DNA of 37,886 nucleotides from an uncultured bacterium (GTDB lineage: Bacteria; Vulcanimicrobiota; Xenobia; Xenobiales; Xenobiaceae), in the NCBI GenBank assembly GCA_934644775.1, contig CAKUDB010000026.1, positions 1-37,886 on the forward strand, read 5' to 3'. The notes beneath the pieces were generated by a model. It was not told the origin of the DNA. It was given only the letters and a program-made list of their open reading frames with translations, and did no database searches. This document shows positions 24,292 through 32,808 of the stretch, piece after piece. The first letter of the stretch is position 1, and every line of letters begins with the position of its first letter. Made by a program: the position numbers and the translations under genes.

Positions 24292-25023
24292 ATGGTCGGT
24301 TTTTTAGGAGCTGAAGCACTTTACGAACAGGAAGTAGACCTGCAGCGCGATTTGCTTATCTATGGTATAGACGATACCGCTGCCGCGATCAGGGAATATT
24401 CCCTGGGTATTTCTCCCTATTCACCCCAGTTAAGACGCAGCTTTACCAATTTCTCCGCCTATGATAGTAACGAGCGCCTCGAGGGGGTAAATCTGTTACT
24501 GGGTGATACTTCGGCTGATTTTCAGCTTCCCACTATATATGTAGGAGCTACTGTAAATGTCCCTTATATGGGAATGCCGGTCGGAGAAGCTTATAATCAT
24601 GGTGTTTTGCCCGAAGAGCGTACCGTTTGGTATTTGGGAAGTCGCAACTATTCTTCGGAAGAAGTTGACTGGGCCAGATACAATCAGCGTTTGTTAGCTG
24701 CTCATGAAGTCGAACTTGGGGCCGCTATAAAGACTGCTTTGGCAGAACTTAACGGAGTCTCTAGCCGAGTTATCTTAAATATGGATATAGTCGATCCAGT
24801 GTGGGCACCAGCTGTGCTGCGGCCAGCCAGTTTCGGCTATGAGCCTAGAGAGCTTTTAAAGGCTTTGCGCTCTTTGGAAGGGGCCTCCGTTCCCTTAGTA
24901 CAAGTTTGTGGTATCTCTGTCCAAGGCCAAGAGGCTGCAGCTTTAGTTCAGACTGGTCGTTTGGCGGCAGAATTGGCCCGTGAGTTGGCCTTGACAGTAT
25001 TTGCTTATAAGTTGAAAGCCTAA
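24292..25023 (+). CDS. Arginase/agmatinase-fold protein lacking metal ligands (probable pseudoenzyme)
   Basis: The 243 residues resemble the ureohydrolase superfamily in order and spacing: DLLIYGIDDTAAAIREYS like the N-terminal G-x-R-AIRE region, VWYLGSRNY like IGIR, ILNMDIVDPVWAPAV (161-175) like the DxDxxDPxxAP signature, and RPASFGYEPRELLKALRSL like the PGGLTxREL region. The conserved metal ligands are missing: no GGDHS, no DAHxD, and the signature keeps two Asp but lacks the DxD spacing. The late Glu of the family is replaced in VQVCGISVQ. A stop lies immediately upstream in frame, so the ATG at 24292 is the true start. It is divergent from the secreted-protein gene and near a polyamine transporter, which hints at a sensing or binding role; this is inference. 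Confidence 0.6.
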   Translation: MVGFLGAEALYEQEVDLQRDLLIYGIDDTAAAIREYSLGISPYSPQLRRSFTNFSAYDSNERLEGVNLLLGDTSADFQLPTIYVGATVNVPYMGMPVGEAYNHGVLPEERTVWYLGSRNYSSEEVDWARYNQRLLAAHEVELGAAIKTALAELNGVSSRVILNMDIVDPVWAPAVLRPASFGYEPRELLKALRSLEGASVPLVQVCGISVQGQEAAALVQTGRLAAELARELALTVFAYKLKA

Positions 25024-27266
25024 TCTTTAGTCGCTTCTTTATTTTTCACAGCTTCGACAGCTTCTTTAACGGCGCTGCGCCAAACAACGGCTTTGCCTCC
25101 AGCTTCCGAAGTAATGACATCGTGTTGTCCGGCCCCTTTCCAAGCGTCGTACAAGCCTGTGCTATCGAGGCTCTTCATGATCTTTTGCAACTTGTTTTCG
25201 TAGTAAAGTTCTATAAAAATATCAGCTATATCGGGATCGAATTGTGAGCCTCGATTTTCGCGAATAATATTTATAGCTTTTTCGACAGGCATACCTTGAC
25301 GGTAAGGGCGGTCGGAGGTCATGGCGTCGAAACTGTCGGCTACACAAATAATGCGAGCGCAAAGGGGAATCTCGTTACCTCGCTTGCGGTCGGGATAGCC
25401 CGCCCCATTGTACCATTCATGATGGTGCAAAATGTAAGGAATAAGCGGACGGAAGCTCTTTACGGGCATCATAATACCGGCACCGTAAACGGCATGGCGT
25501 TGCATCTCTTCGTATTCTTCGTTGCTAAGCTTGTCTGGTTTGTTGAGAATATTGTCGCGAATGCGAATCTTCCCTATATCGTGTAATAAAGCTGCGTTGC
25601 GCAAATTCCAAATCTCTTCGGCGGTAAAATTCAAGCGCTCGGCAATAAGTACGGAGAAAGCGGCTACCCGCTCGGAATGGCCTCGAGTGTAAGGGTCACG
25701 AGCGTCGATAGCGTTAGCTAAAGCGGTAATCGACTCTACAAATAAATTTTGCAACTTATTATGTAGTTCGGCGTTTTCGATAGCCGCTGCCGACATAGAA
25801 GCTAAGCGGGTAGCTAGATCTATATCGTCGTCAGTAAATTCGTTAGCCTCATGGTGGCCGCGCACATTGAGGACGCCGATCACTTTGTCGGAGACTTTTA
25901 AGGGAACGCAGAGGGCCGCCTCCAGCTCTTCTCCGCTGGCACTTAGACCGCGAGGCAAACTTACCGGATGGCCTTGTAGAGCTACCTTGCCGGAAACACG
26001 CTCTCCTAATTTAACTCTGGTATTATCGATAACTTGTTGGCTTAGGCCTTTGGCTTCACGAATGCGCAAATGCTGACGATCGGACTCTAAAAGCATAAGC
26101 GAAGCATTTTTAGCACTTAATAGTGAGCAAGCGTGATCGAGCACTTTATGCAAAGTTCGGGGGACGTCGAAGCTAGAGTTTAAGGAGTTGCCTATCTCTT
26201 GCAAAGCTCGCAACTCTTCGTATTGGCGCATGGCCTTTTGGTAGACGATAGCTTTAGCTAGAGAAGAGCTGGAATAGCTGGCGATAATGCGCAGAATTTG
26301 TAAATCGTCCGAATTGTATTGGCCTTGGCAAGGCGAAGATATGCTTATACTGCCTATACATGAATTCTCTTCGCTTAAAGGAACTTTGATAGTACATATA
26401 CTGGAGTCGTTAGTAATGCTTTCGCAACTCTCTTCGTTGAGCCAATCGCGCAGGTCTTTACCTACCGGCACATTGTGAGTACAGCTAAAGGGTTTATCTG
26501 GGCCTTCCTTTATGTAAAGGTGTAAGTTTTGTTTGCTCTCATCTAGTAAGGAGATAGAGCCCGACTCGGCTTTAAGAATTTGCATGGCCTTTTCTAAGAT
26601 AGATGGCAAAATTTCGTTGACGTCCAGAGAGCGACCTATATCAGTGCTCATTTCGTATAAGCTACTTAAAGTGCTAATTACTTCTTGCTCTCTGGCGTGC
26701 ATTTCGCCCATTTGAGCTATTGAGTTGGCCATAGAGCTGGCTAAATCGGTACAACTTTGTTGGAGGATACATCTGGTGGGAGGATTCTTATAAAAAGCTG
26801 TGGCTAGTTGTTGGTCGCTCCAACCGAAATATTTTTGTATCTCTTGACTTTGCCTTTCGGTAGGGGCCGTTTGCCAGAAAGGGCCTATTAAGACGTAGGC
26901 TAAAGGGGCCCCTTCGGTTTGGTTTAAAATTGGGCAAACTGAGAAAAATAGGTTGCCCGCCAAGGTAAAAATAAAGGCTGTTTTAGCAGAGATGCTCTTG
27001 GGCAAACGCTCAGCCAGCTCAGTTTTAAGCTTAGGAGAGGCAAAGATAGTTTGGTGGGCTTCGTCGTGGGGCAGTGAATAGTGGGATAGCTCTTCTCCGT
27101 TTGTATATATTACGCCTAGAGAAGCCGATACCGATTCAGCTACGACCTTCTGCATACTGAGCAAAGCCGATTTGTAGCTGGCATAAGCTGAACTTGACAG
27201 TATTTTACTGATCGGTGCGGAAAGAATGTTCACTCCCAAGTGCCCTTTCTCTTGCGGCGTCTCCAC
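25020..27266 (-). CDS. PocR-GAF-GAF-HD-GYP cyclic-di-GMP phosphodiesterase
   Basis: A 748-residue sensor-effector. Residues about 20-170 resemble a PocR ligand domain (Cys111, Cys166 and Cys172 present). Then come two GAF domains (about 205-345 and 355-500) and an HD-GYP domain (about 505-695) with the HD pair in LLHDIGK (His562, Asp563), HHHE (614-617) and GAGYPDRKRGNEIP (GYP 623-625), plus VADSFDAMTSDRPYR. HD-GYP enzymes hydrolyse cyclic-di-GMP, often using two or three iron or manganese ions. No membrane segment is seen, so it should sense a cytoplasmic signal. The GTG start at 27266 lacks a good ribosome site; GTG at 27233 with AAAGGG upstream is an alternative. Its end overlaps the arginase-like gene by 4 bases on the opposite strand. 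Confidence 0.9.
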   Translation of the reverse strand: METPQEKGHLGVNILSAPISKILSSSAYASYKSALLSMQKVVAESVSASLGVIYTNGEELSHYSLPHDEAHQTIFASPKLKTELAERLPKSISAKTAFIFTLAGNLFFSVCPILNQTEGAPLAYVLIGPFWQTAPTERQSQEIQKYFGWSDQQLATAFYKNPPTRCILQQSCTDLASSMANSIAQMGEMHAREQEVISTLSSLYEMSTDIGRSLDVNEILPSILEKAMQILKAESGSISLLDESKQNLHLYIKEGPDKPFSCTHNVPVGKDLRDWLNEESCESITNDSSICTIKVPLSEENSCIGSISISSPCQGQYNSDDLQILRIIASYSSSSLAKAIVYQKAMRQYEELRALQEIGNSLNSSFDVPRTLHKVLDHACSLLSAKNASLMLLESDRQHLRIREAKGLSQQVIDNTRVKLGERVSGKVALQGHPVSLPRGLSASGEELEAALCVPLKVSDKVIGVLNVRGHHEANEFTDDDIDLATRLASMSAAAIENAELHNKLQNLFVESITALANAIDARDPYTRGHSERVAAFSVLIAERLNFTAEEIWNLRNAALLHDIGKIRIRDNILNKPDKLSNEEYEEMQRHAVYGAGIMMPVKSFRPLIPYILHHHEWYNGAGYPDRKRGNEIPLCARIICVADSFDAMTSDRPYRQGMPVEKAINIIRENRGSQFDPDIADIFIELYYENKLQKIMKSLDSTGLYDAWKGAGQHDVITSEAGGKAVVWRSAVKEAVEAVKNKEATKD

Positions 27267-27704
27267 TTTGCCAAACTATAAACTGTTTTTGGGGAAAAAG
27301 TGTAAAAACGCCCTATTAATGGCGATATTTGCAGGACAAGATGGGTAATCCTTTTAGAATCAATAACTTTCCCTCTTGGAGCAAGTGGGCGATTTTTAGA
27401 AAAAAAATATAGAAAAAGTGGGAAGGCAGGCCTTCACTTTAAAGACTTTTTTTAGTATAATGCCTTAGCTGAATCGTAACTTTTTGTTAAGGTTAGATCT
27501 TTCGAAGCCTTCTTGTCCCCGTTAGGAAGATTTTGCAGAGTTCCTTGACTAGAAAGCGGCGTGGCGTTACTATGCCGCATATGATTTGGAACTGCCTTTT
27601 TGCTTTGGTAGCAAGTTGGTAGATTTTAGATTTTAGAGACCGGCTTTTTTTTGGCCCCGCTTTTAGAGGTTCGGGTCTGGCCGGCACGACGTGGAGGACT
27701 GGCA
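27267..27704 (+). promoter_or_regulatory. rplM-rpsI leader with two promoter candidates
   Basis: P1: TTCACT (27433-27438), 17 bp, TATAAT (27456-27461). P2: TTGACT (27545-27550), 17 bp, TACTAT (27568-27573). A stem GCGGCGT/ATGCCGC (27557-27579) overlaps P2. From P1 the leader would be about 237 bases before the rplM start, long enough for feedback by a ribosomal protein. No specific known motif is assigned. Near the end CCGGC-TTTTTTTT-GGCC (27640-27656) is a T-rich imperfect stem. Confidence 0.6.
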
Positions 27705-28139
27705 GTGAAGACGTATGCCGTCAAGGCCAACGAGGTAAAAAAAGATTGGTACGTAGTAGACGCCGAAGGCAAGACTTTGGGTCGTTTAGCTACTCAGATC
27801 GCTCGTGTGCTCATCGGTAAGCACAAACCTACATTTACACCTCATATGGATGTTGGCGATTTTGTTATAGTATTGAATGCCGATAAAGTGGTGCTCACTG
27901 GTTCAAAGGCCACCAGCAAGGAATATATCAGACACTCTCGTTATCCCGGCGGTTTGAAGACCGTTGCTTATAGCGAAATGATCGCTAGATTCCCTGACAG
28001 AGTTATCAAGGCTGCCGTAGACGGTATGCTTCCTAAGAATAAATTGCGTGCCGTTCGTATGCGCAAGCTGAAAGTTTACACTGGCAGTACGCATCCTCAT
28101 CAGGCTCAGCAGCCTCGCCCTCTTCCCGAGACCTTATAG
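27705..28139 (+). CDS. rplM: 50S ribosomal protein L13
   Basis: Large-subunit protein, 144 residues, normal length. WYVVDAEGKTLGRLATQIARVLIGKHKPTFTPHMDVGDFVIVLNADKVVLTGSK is a near-consensus L13 N-terminal half, and HSRYPGGLKTVAYSEM, RVIKAAVDGMLPKNKLRAVRMRKLKVYTG and HPHQAQQP follow. The start is the GTG at 27705, 8 bases after GGAGG; an in-frame upstream codon at 27651 would add non-conserved residues. Operon with rpsI, 58 bases downstream. Confidence 0.97.
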   Translation: MKTYAVKANEVKKDWYVVDAEGKTLGRLATQIARVLIGKHKPTFTPHMDVGDFVIVLNADKVVLTGSKATSKEYIRHSRYPGGLKTVAYSEMIARFPDRVIKAAVDGMLPKNKLRAVRMRKLKVYTGSTHPHQAQQPRPLPETL

Positions 28140-28197
28140 TTTTTAGGTTTTAGGAAAAGCGCTCTGTACTTTCAAGAATCTTTAAAGGGGTAAGTTA

Positions 28198-28611
28198 ATG
28201 CCTAAAGTAAAGTTAGCAATCCAGTCGATGGTTCATCAGGCTACCGGCCGCAGAAAACGCGCTGTGGCTCGTGTTCGCTTAGTGCCCGGTGACGGTCGCA
28301 TCATCATCAACAAGCGCCCTTACGAGGAGTACTTCCCTCGCGCTACCCAGCAGATGCTCGTGCGTTCTCCTTTGGAACTCACCAAGACTGAGGGCAAATT
28401 CAACGTTTATGCCACCTGTGACGGCGGCGGCGTTTCCGGCCAGGCCGGAGCTGTCAAGCACGGTATCGCCAGAGCTTTAGAAGCTTTTGACGGAACCCTT
28501 CGCGCTGAATTGAAGCGTGCCGGTTTCATGACTCGTGACTCTCGTGAAAAAGAGCGCAAGAAATACGGTCGCAAGCGTGCTCGTCGCGGATTCCAGTGGA
28601 CCAAACGTTAG
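28198..28611 (+). CDS. rpsI: 30S ribosomal protein S9
   Basis: Small-subunit protein, 137 residues. ATGRRKRAVARVRLVPGDGRIIINKRPYEEYFP, GGGVSGQAGAVKHGIARAL and the C-terminal TRDSREKERKKYGRKRARRGFQWTKR are the S9 signature; the last residue Arg is the one that contacts P-site tRNA. The start ATG has AAGGGG upstream. A few extra N-terminal residues (PKVKLAIQSMVH) precede the conserved core. Second gene of the rplM operon. Confidence 0.97.
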   Translation: MPKVKLAIQSMVHQATGRRKRAVARVRLVPGDGRIIINKRPYEEYFPRATQQMLVRSPLELTKTEGKFNVYATCDGGGVSGQAGAVKHGIARALEAFDGTLRAELKRAGFMTRDSREKERKKYGRKRARRGFQWTKR

Positions 28612-28746
28612 CTTTTGGGGTACTCTTCTAAGAGTTGCCTAAGAAGCTGGAACGTTTCTCGAGGTTGCTGCTTTAACCATTACGGTTGGGCAGCTTCTTC
28701 TGTTTTTAAATACTTTTTCGTTTTGGGCGTAAGGAGTTTGGCGTAT

Positions 28747-30342
28747 ATGCGTATTGTCAAAGCTGAAGAGATGGCCGCTATCGATCAGGACACTATCCAT
28801 AAAATAGGCATTCCTGGGGCTGTGCTTATGGAAAGGGCCGGTCAGGCTATCTTTGCCGCTATTGTTAAAAATTTCGGCTCTGTAAAAGATAAGCGCTTCT
28901 TAGTTTTGTGTGGGCCGGGAAATAATGGGGGAGACGGCTTCGTTATCGCTCGCTATCTTAGTGAAGCTGGAGCCCAAGTTGTTTGTTTAACTATGAAAGG
29001 GCTCGAGTCTTTACGCGGCGACGCTCAGTTATATGCTTCCGTTTACCAAAAAATATCTGGCCATTTAGTTATTTTTAGCGATTTAAAGCAAGTTAAAGAC
29101 TATTTGCAAAATAGTGAGTATGTGGTAGACGCTCTCTTTGGTAACGGTTTAGACAGAAACTTAAAATCTCCTTACGGCGAAATAGTCGAACTGATCAACC
29201 AATTTGCTTCTAGGCTTAAAGTTATTGCTATCGATTTACCTTCTGGTTTGGAGGCTAATAGCGGTCAAATTTTAGGTAACGCTCCTTATTGTCAACTCAC
29301 ATTAACTGTAGGTTTGCCTAAATGGGGCCTTTATTTAGAGCCTGGGCGCAGTCGAGCTGGAAAAGTTGAAGTTGTCGATATTGGTTTTCCTAAAGTACTA
29401 ACTGAAGATCCAGATAAAAAGTCGCTTATTATTGATAAAAAATTAGCTTCTACTCTTTTGCCTAAGAGAGCTAAAAATGCTTATAAAGGGACTTTCGGTA
29501 CCGTTTGGGTAATTGGTGGCTCCCATTACTATTTAGGAGCGCCCCTCCTTTCTTCTATGGCCGCTTTGCGCTCGGGAGTTGGCTTGGTGCTTTTAGCTTC
29601 TCCGGCTTCTCTCTGTCGCCAAATAGGAGGCGCTTACCCAGAGGTTATGCGCTGTCCTTTAGAAGACGACGGCTTCCTTAATGAAACAGATTTACTCTCT
29701 TTTCCCTGGCTTAAAGGTGAAAAAGAGGAGCAAAAGCTCTCTTCTATCCCTTGGCCTAGTCCTAAAGCCGTTTGTTTGGGGCCCGGTTTAGGCCGAAAGA
29801 AGGAAACTGGCGAAGCTGTTCGCGCTATAATTAACCGATCTCCCGTCCCTATGGTAATCGACGCCGACGCTTTGTACCATTTAAGTAAGATTGCCGCTAC
29901 CGAAAAGATCGATTTAGAGCAAAAGTGTGTACTAACTCCCCATTTAGGCGAGTTGTCTGGGCTCTTAAATATCGATTCAACCCAATTGCTAAGTAATTTG
30001 CCCTATTATGCTCTTTTATGTGCTCAAAAGTATAACTGTGTAGTAGCGGCTAAGGGTAGTCCAACTTTAATTAGCGATGGCAGGCGCTGTTGGCTCAATA
30101 GTAGCGGCGGCCCGGTTTTAGCCCAGGGAGGCTCCGGTGACGTCTTGGCTGGCTTAATTGCCGGTTTATTGGCCCAGGGTCTAGCTCCTTTTGAAGCAGC
30201 CGCTTTGGGAGTTTATTGGCATGGAGCTGCTGGAGATAAAGCTGCGGCTGAGCACTCTGAGCGTGGCCTTGTCGCTTCTGAGATAAGTAGTCTAATTCCT
30301 GAAGTTAGCCAGGATTTGCTTAACCTGCTAGAAAATAAATGA
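28747..30342 (+). CDS. nnr: Bifunctional NAD(P)HX epimerase / ADP-dependent NAD(P)HX dehydratase
   Basis: Repairs NAD(P)H that has been damaged by hydration. The N-terminal YjeF_N domain (about 1-215) has MRIVKAEEMAAIDQ, LCGPGNNGGDGFV (the GPGNNGGDG epimerase motif, 56-64) and DALFGNG. The C-terminal ribokinase-like dehydratase domain (about 235-520) has AYKGTFGTVWVIGGS, KAVCLGPGLGR, MVIDADAL, VLTPHLGELSGLL, VVAAKGSPTLI and LAQGGSGDVLAG (GGSGD at 461-465, catalytic Asp465). The 531 residues are normal for the fused form. The start is ATG 28747 behind AAGGAG; a longer in-frame extension begins at 28615 and is not conserved. It lies 135 bases after rpsI. Confidence 0.95.
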   Translation: MRIVKAEEMAAIDQDTIHKIGIPGAVLMERAGQAIFAAIVKNFGSVKDKRFLVLCGPGNNGGDGFVIARYLSEAGAQVVCLTMKGLESLRGDAQLYASVYQKISGHLVIFSDLKQVKDYLQNSEYVVDALFGNGLDRNLKSPYGEIVELINQFASRLKVIAIDLPSGLEANSGQILGNAPYCQLTLTVGLPKWGLYLEPGRSRAGKVEVVDIGFPKVLTEDPDKKSLIIDKKLASTLLPKRAKNAYKGTFGTVWVIGGSHYYLGAPLLSSMAALRSGVGLVLLASPASLCRQIGGAYPEVMRCPLEDDGFLNETDLLSFPWLKGEKEEQKLSSIPWPSPKAVCLGPGLGRKKETGEAVRAIINRSPVPMVIDADALYHLSKIAATEKIDLEQKCVLTPHLGELSGLLNIDSTQLLSNLPYYALLCAQKYNCVVAAKGSPTLISDGRRCWLNSSGGPVLAQGGSGDVLAGLIAGLLAQGLAPFEAAALGVYWHGAAGDKAAAEHSERGLVASEISSLIPEVSQDLLNLLENK

Positions 30343-30387
30343 GCGATTTATAAAAAATCCTTGATAAGGAGCGGTTTTATTCTTCTG

Positions 30388-31386
30388 ATGAGTATTGCCA
30401 GTAGGACGCCCATCCAAGTTTATCCAGCTATTTTGGAGGCAGTCAAGCTCCATTTTAATGGTTACCGGGAAGTATTTAAGTTCTCTACTAAAGATAGCCT
30501 AATCTTCGGTTTCTCCAGGCAAAAAGACCAAGATTGTTATCAGTTTTTGCTAGTACAAGCTGCCAAATATAAAGGATGTATCAACGCTGAGGTGGCCGTC
30601 TCTCCGGTTAAGCGCTATCCTTATTACCGTCGTCGCGAGTCTTTGCCTTTAGGTACTTTTGCCTTTCGCGAAAGGTGCAGTTTGCTAGTTAAAGATGAAG
30701 ATTTCTCTTTCGGTTATAACGGCGTCAATTTGGACAGAGTATTAAACATCTGTTTGGGAAGTTATGCCCTCCCGGCTATGCACCGTCTTTACGATGAAAC
30801 TAGAGCCGAAGCTTCTATGGCTGCCCATGTTTGGGACACTATTTATGCCGATTGGCAAGAAGCTGAAAGCAAAGCCGACTTTATTAGTGTCAAGCGTTAT
30901 CCTGATTTAGAAAATGAAGAAGAAGCCAACCGTTTTATCTCTCAAGAAGTTTTAGGTACTAATCGCTTCGATCGCTATTTAGGGCCGCTTAAGCTTTGTT
31001 ATCAGGATAGTGATTTCTTCAATTGTCATGTCTATTTGATGGCTAGTGCTATGGAATTTGTAAAGCCGCCCGCTTTGCCCAAGAAAGAAGATGAAGTCGG
31101 CAATAAATACCAATTGGCTAGCAATGGGCAAAGGATCATTACTTGGCGAGATATTTTGGGGCCGGCTGAGCCGGTGGTCAGTAGTCAGACTCCTAAGCCT
31201 ATGCTTAGGGCCAACGAAGATTGGCGTGAGCCTTTAGAAGATCCTATTGCTGGAGTCTTGGGCCGTCAGGAGCAGAGCGCTTGCTTAACTCTTAACGATC
31301 AAGATAGCGCCATGCGCCTTAAAGAATATGCTTTCTTTAAATCGATGTCGGCTCTAGAAGTTATTATGAATAGAAATTGCGATTAA
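30388..31386 (+). CDS. Protein of unknown function
   Basis: Not recognised. It is 332 residues with no signal peptide or membrane helix. The N-terminal half is aromatic and basic (SPVKRYPYYRRRESLPLGTFAF, RCSLLVKDEDFSFGYNGVNLDRVLN) and the C-terminal half is acidic and Pro-rich (ALPKKEDEVGNKYQLASN, TPKPMLRANEDWREPLEDP). The ATG at 30388 lies 17 bases after AAGGAG, which is long; a start nearer that site would need ATT or CTG. It is 45 bases downstream of the dehydratase gene in the same direction, so they may share a transcript, ending at the 15-bp hairpin at 31445. Alternative domain assignments were not possible by eye. Confidence 0.6.
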   Translation: MSIASRTPIQVYPAILEAVKLHFNGYREVFKFSTKDSLIFGFSRQKDQDCYQFLLVQAAKYKGCINAEVAVSPVKRYPYYRRRESLPLGTFAFRERCSLLVKDEDFSFGYNGVNLDRVLNICLGSYALPAMHRLYDETRAEASMAAHVWDTIYADWQEAESKADFISVKRYPDLENEEEANRFISQEVLGTNRFDRYLGPLKLCYQDSDFFNCHVYLMASAMEFVKPPALPKKEDEVGNKYQLASNGQRIITWRDILGPAEPVVSSQTPKPMLRANEDWREPLEDPIAGVLGRQEQSACLTLNDQDSAMRLKEYAFFKSMSALEVIMNRNCD

Positions 31387-31444
31387 TCTGAGAACTAAAA
31401 AGGTCAGTTTAATGGCCAGTTAGCCTAAAGTTGTAGAAAGACTA

Positions 31445-31494
31445 AAAGAATAAGGCCCGTCAGTTCTTCATCCAACCGGCGGGCCTTATTCTTT
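31445..31494. terminator. Strong bidirectional terminator
   Basis: AAAGAATAAGGCCCG (31445-31459) and CGGGCCTTATTCTTT (31480-31494) form a perfect 15-bp stem. It sits between the convergent unknown gene and the PilT-like gene and can serve both. Confidence 0.9.
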
Positions 31495-31536
31495 GTATAA
31501 GTAGTTGTTACTATGATTAAGCTCTAAAGAGATATT

Positions 31537-32760
31537 CTACAGCCATGACATCAGCGGAGTGTCGTTAGTATCGATGTCGGTAACAGGCTCGCTATCGTAG
31601 TCACCCAAGTTAGCCAAACTATCCTTATCAATCTGTAATTGGGAAGGATCGGACAGGTAGTGTAAAGCTTCTTCTTTGTCGACCAAACCGGCTGAAACTA
31701 AACGGGAGAGAGACTTACCCAAAGTTTGCATATTATGCTCTTGCATAATCCAGGCTAGCTTGTCGGTTCGACCATTCTTCAGCTCTTCGTGAACTTCGTC
31801 ATTATTGACTAAAATTTCGAAAGCGGGAATGACACCGCGCCCGTCGCTGCGATTAACTAAGGTCTGATGAAGGACAATGCGCAGAGCGTTAGCAAAAATA
31901 GGGGCCATCTTGGCACGTTCTTGCTCGTCGAAAGAACTAATTATACGCTCCAAGGCGCGATCGGGACTAGTAGCGTCCAGAACGGCGATTACTAATTTAT
32001 TATTGGTAGCTGCCCGGATAGCAAAGGTGGCTGTCTCCCGGTCGGGAATTTCGCTAATGCCCAATACGTCGGCATCTTGATCGATAGCTTGCTGGATACC
32101 TGTGGCGAAGGAGGGAACATCGACTCCCACTTCGCGTTGCAAAATTGTACTAAGCTGATTGTAACGCCAGAATTGAATAGGATTTTCTAAAGTGACGATT
32201 CTGGCTAAGCGCGTAGTGTTGATATGGGAGACTAAAGCTGCCAGAGTATTGATTTTGCCACTTCTGGGCAAACCTGTAAGTAAGATAAGGCCTGAAGGCT
32301 GCTCTAGGATATTTTCGACTAAGCTACCACTTAACCCTAAAGTTTCCAGCTTGGGAATATCGGTACGTAAACGGTGGAAAGAAGCACAAATATGACTGCG
32401 CTCTAAAAATAAGTGAACTTTAAATCCTGAGCCGCCGCCAGCTATACAAGTTTCGGCATGGCCTTCTTTAACTAACTGACTCCTTAAATAACTGGCCAGA
32501 ACTGGCTTAAGAAGTTTGCGACAATCGGCGTCGGTTAAAGGGGAGCCCTCTACCACACTTAGAGTATTGCTAATTCTTAAAGTAGGAGCGCTGCCTACAT
32601 TGATATTTAAGGCAGAAGCACCGTGGGCAACTGCTATATCTAAAAGCTGGGTCAGCTTATAGGGAACAGTAGCCGCTTCGCTGTCACTTTCAGCAAAGTG
32701 ATCGCACAAGATAGTCATTCTATTAAGCAGTTCCTGTAGAACTGACCCATTAACTTCCAT
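31537..32760 (-). CDS. PilT-like ATPase homologue with degenerate catalytic motifs
   Basis: The 407 residues align with PilT/PilB-type retraction ATPases over the whole length, but several key motifs are altered. Walker A reads GLPRSGKINTLAAL (163-176) where GPTGSGKST is normal: the Lys is kept but the following Ser/Thr is Ile. The Asp box reads LENPIQFW for IEDPIEF. The Walker B region keeps Glu in DVLGISEIPD for DVILVGEMRD, but the Arg is Pro. The His box reads LDATS for LHTNS. The N-terminal DLHI box reads ALNI. Conserved framework such as QREVGVD-x-P-SF and the C-terminal PAFEILV and MQTLGKSL remain. ATG 32760 has AGAGGT upstream. The gene is open, so it is maintained, probably as a non-ATPase binding partner. 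Located 49 bases after rpoZ in the same direction. Confidence 0.82.
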   Translation of the reverse strand: MEVNGSVLQELLNRMTILCDHFAESDSEAATVPYKLTQLLDIAVAHGASALNINVGSAPTLRISNTLSVVEGSPLTDADCRKLLKPVLASYLRSQLVKEGHAETCIAGGGSGFKVHLFLERSHICASFHRLRTDIPKLETLGLSGSLVENILEQPSGLILLTGLPRSGKINTLAALVSHINTTRLARIVTLENPIQFWRYNQLSTILQREVGVDVPSFATGIQQAIDQDADVLGISEIPDRETATFAIRAATNNKLVIAVLDATSPDRALERIISSFDEQERAKMAPIFANALRIVLHQTLVNRSDGRGVIPAFEILVNNDEVHEELKNGRTDKLAWIMQEHNMQTLGKSLSRLVSAGLVDKEEALHYLSDPSQLQIDKDSLANLGDYDSEPVTDIDTNDTPLMSWL

Positions 32761-32808
32761 AAGTAAGTACCTCTAGCCGTTCTATTGTTCTTGATTAGCT
32801 TAGGAATT

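Noticed and set aside
28615..28746. N-terminal extension of the NAD(P)HX repair enzyme
   Set aside because: The family start MRIVKAEEMAAIDQ lies at 28747 behind AAGGAG; the upstream residues are unrelated.
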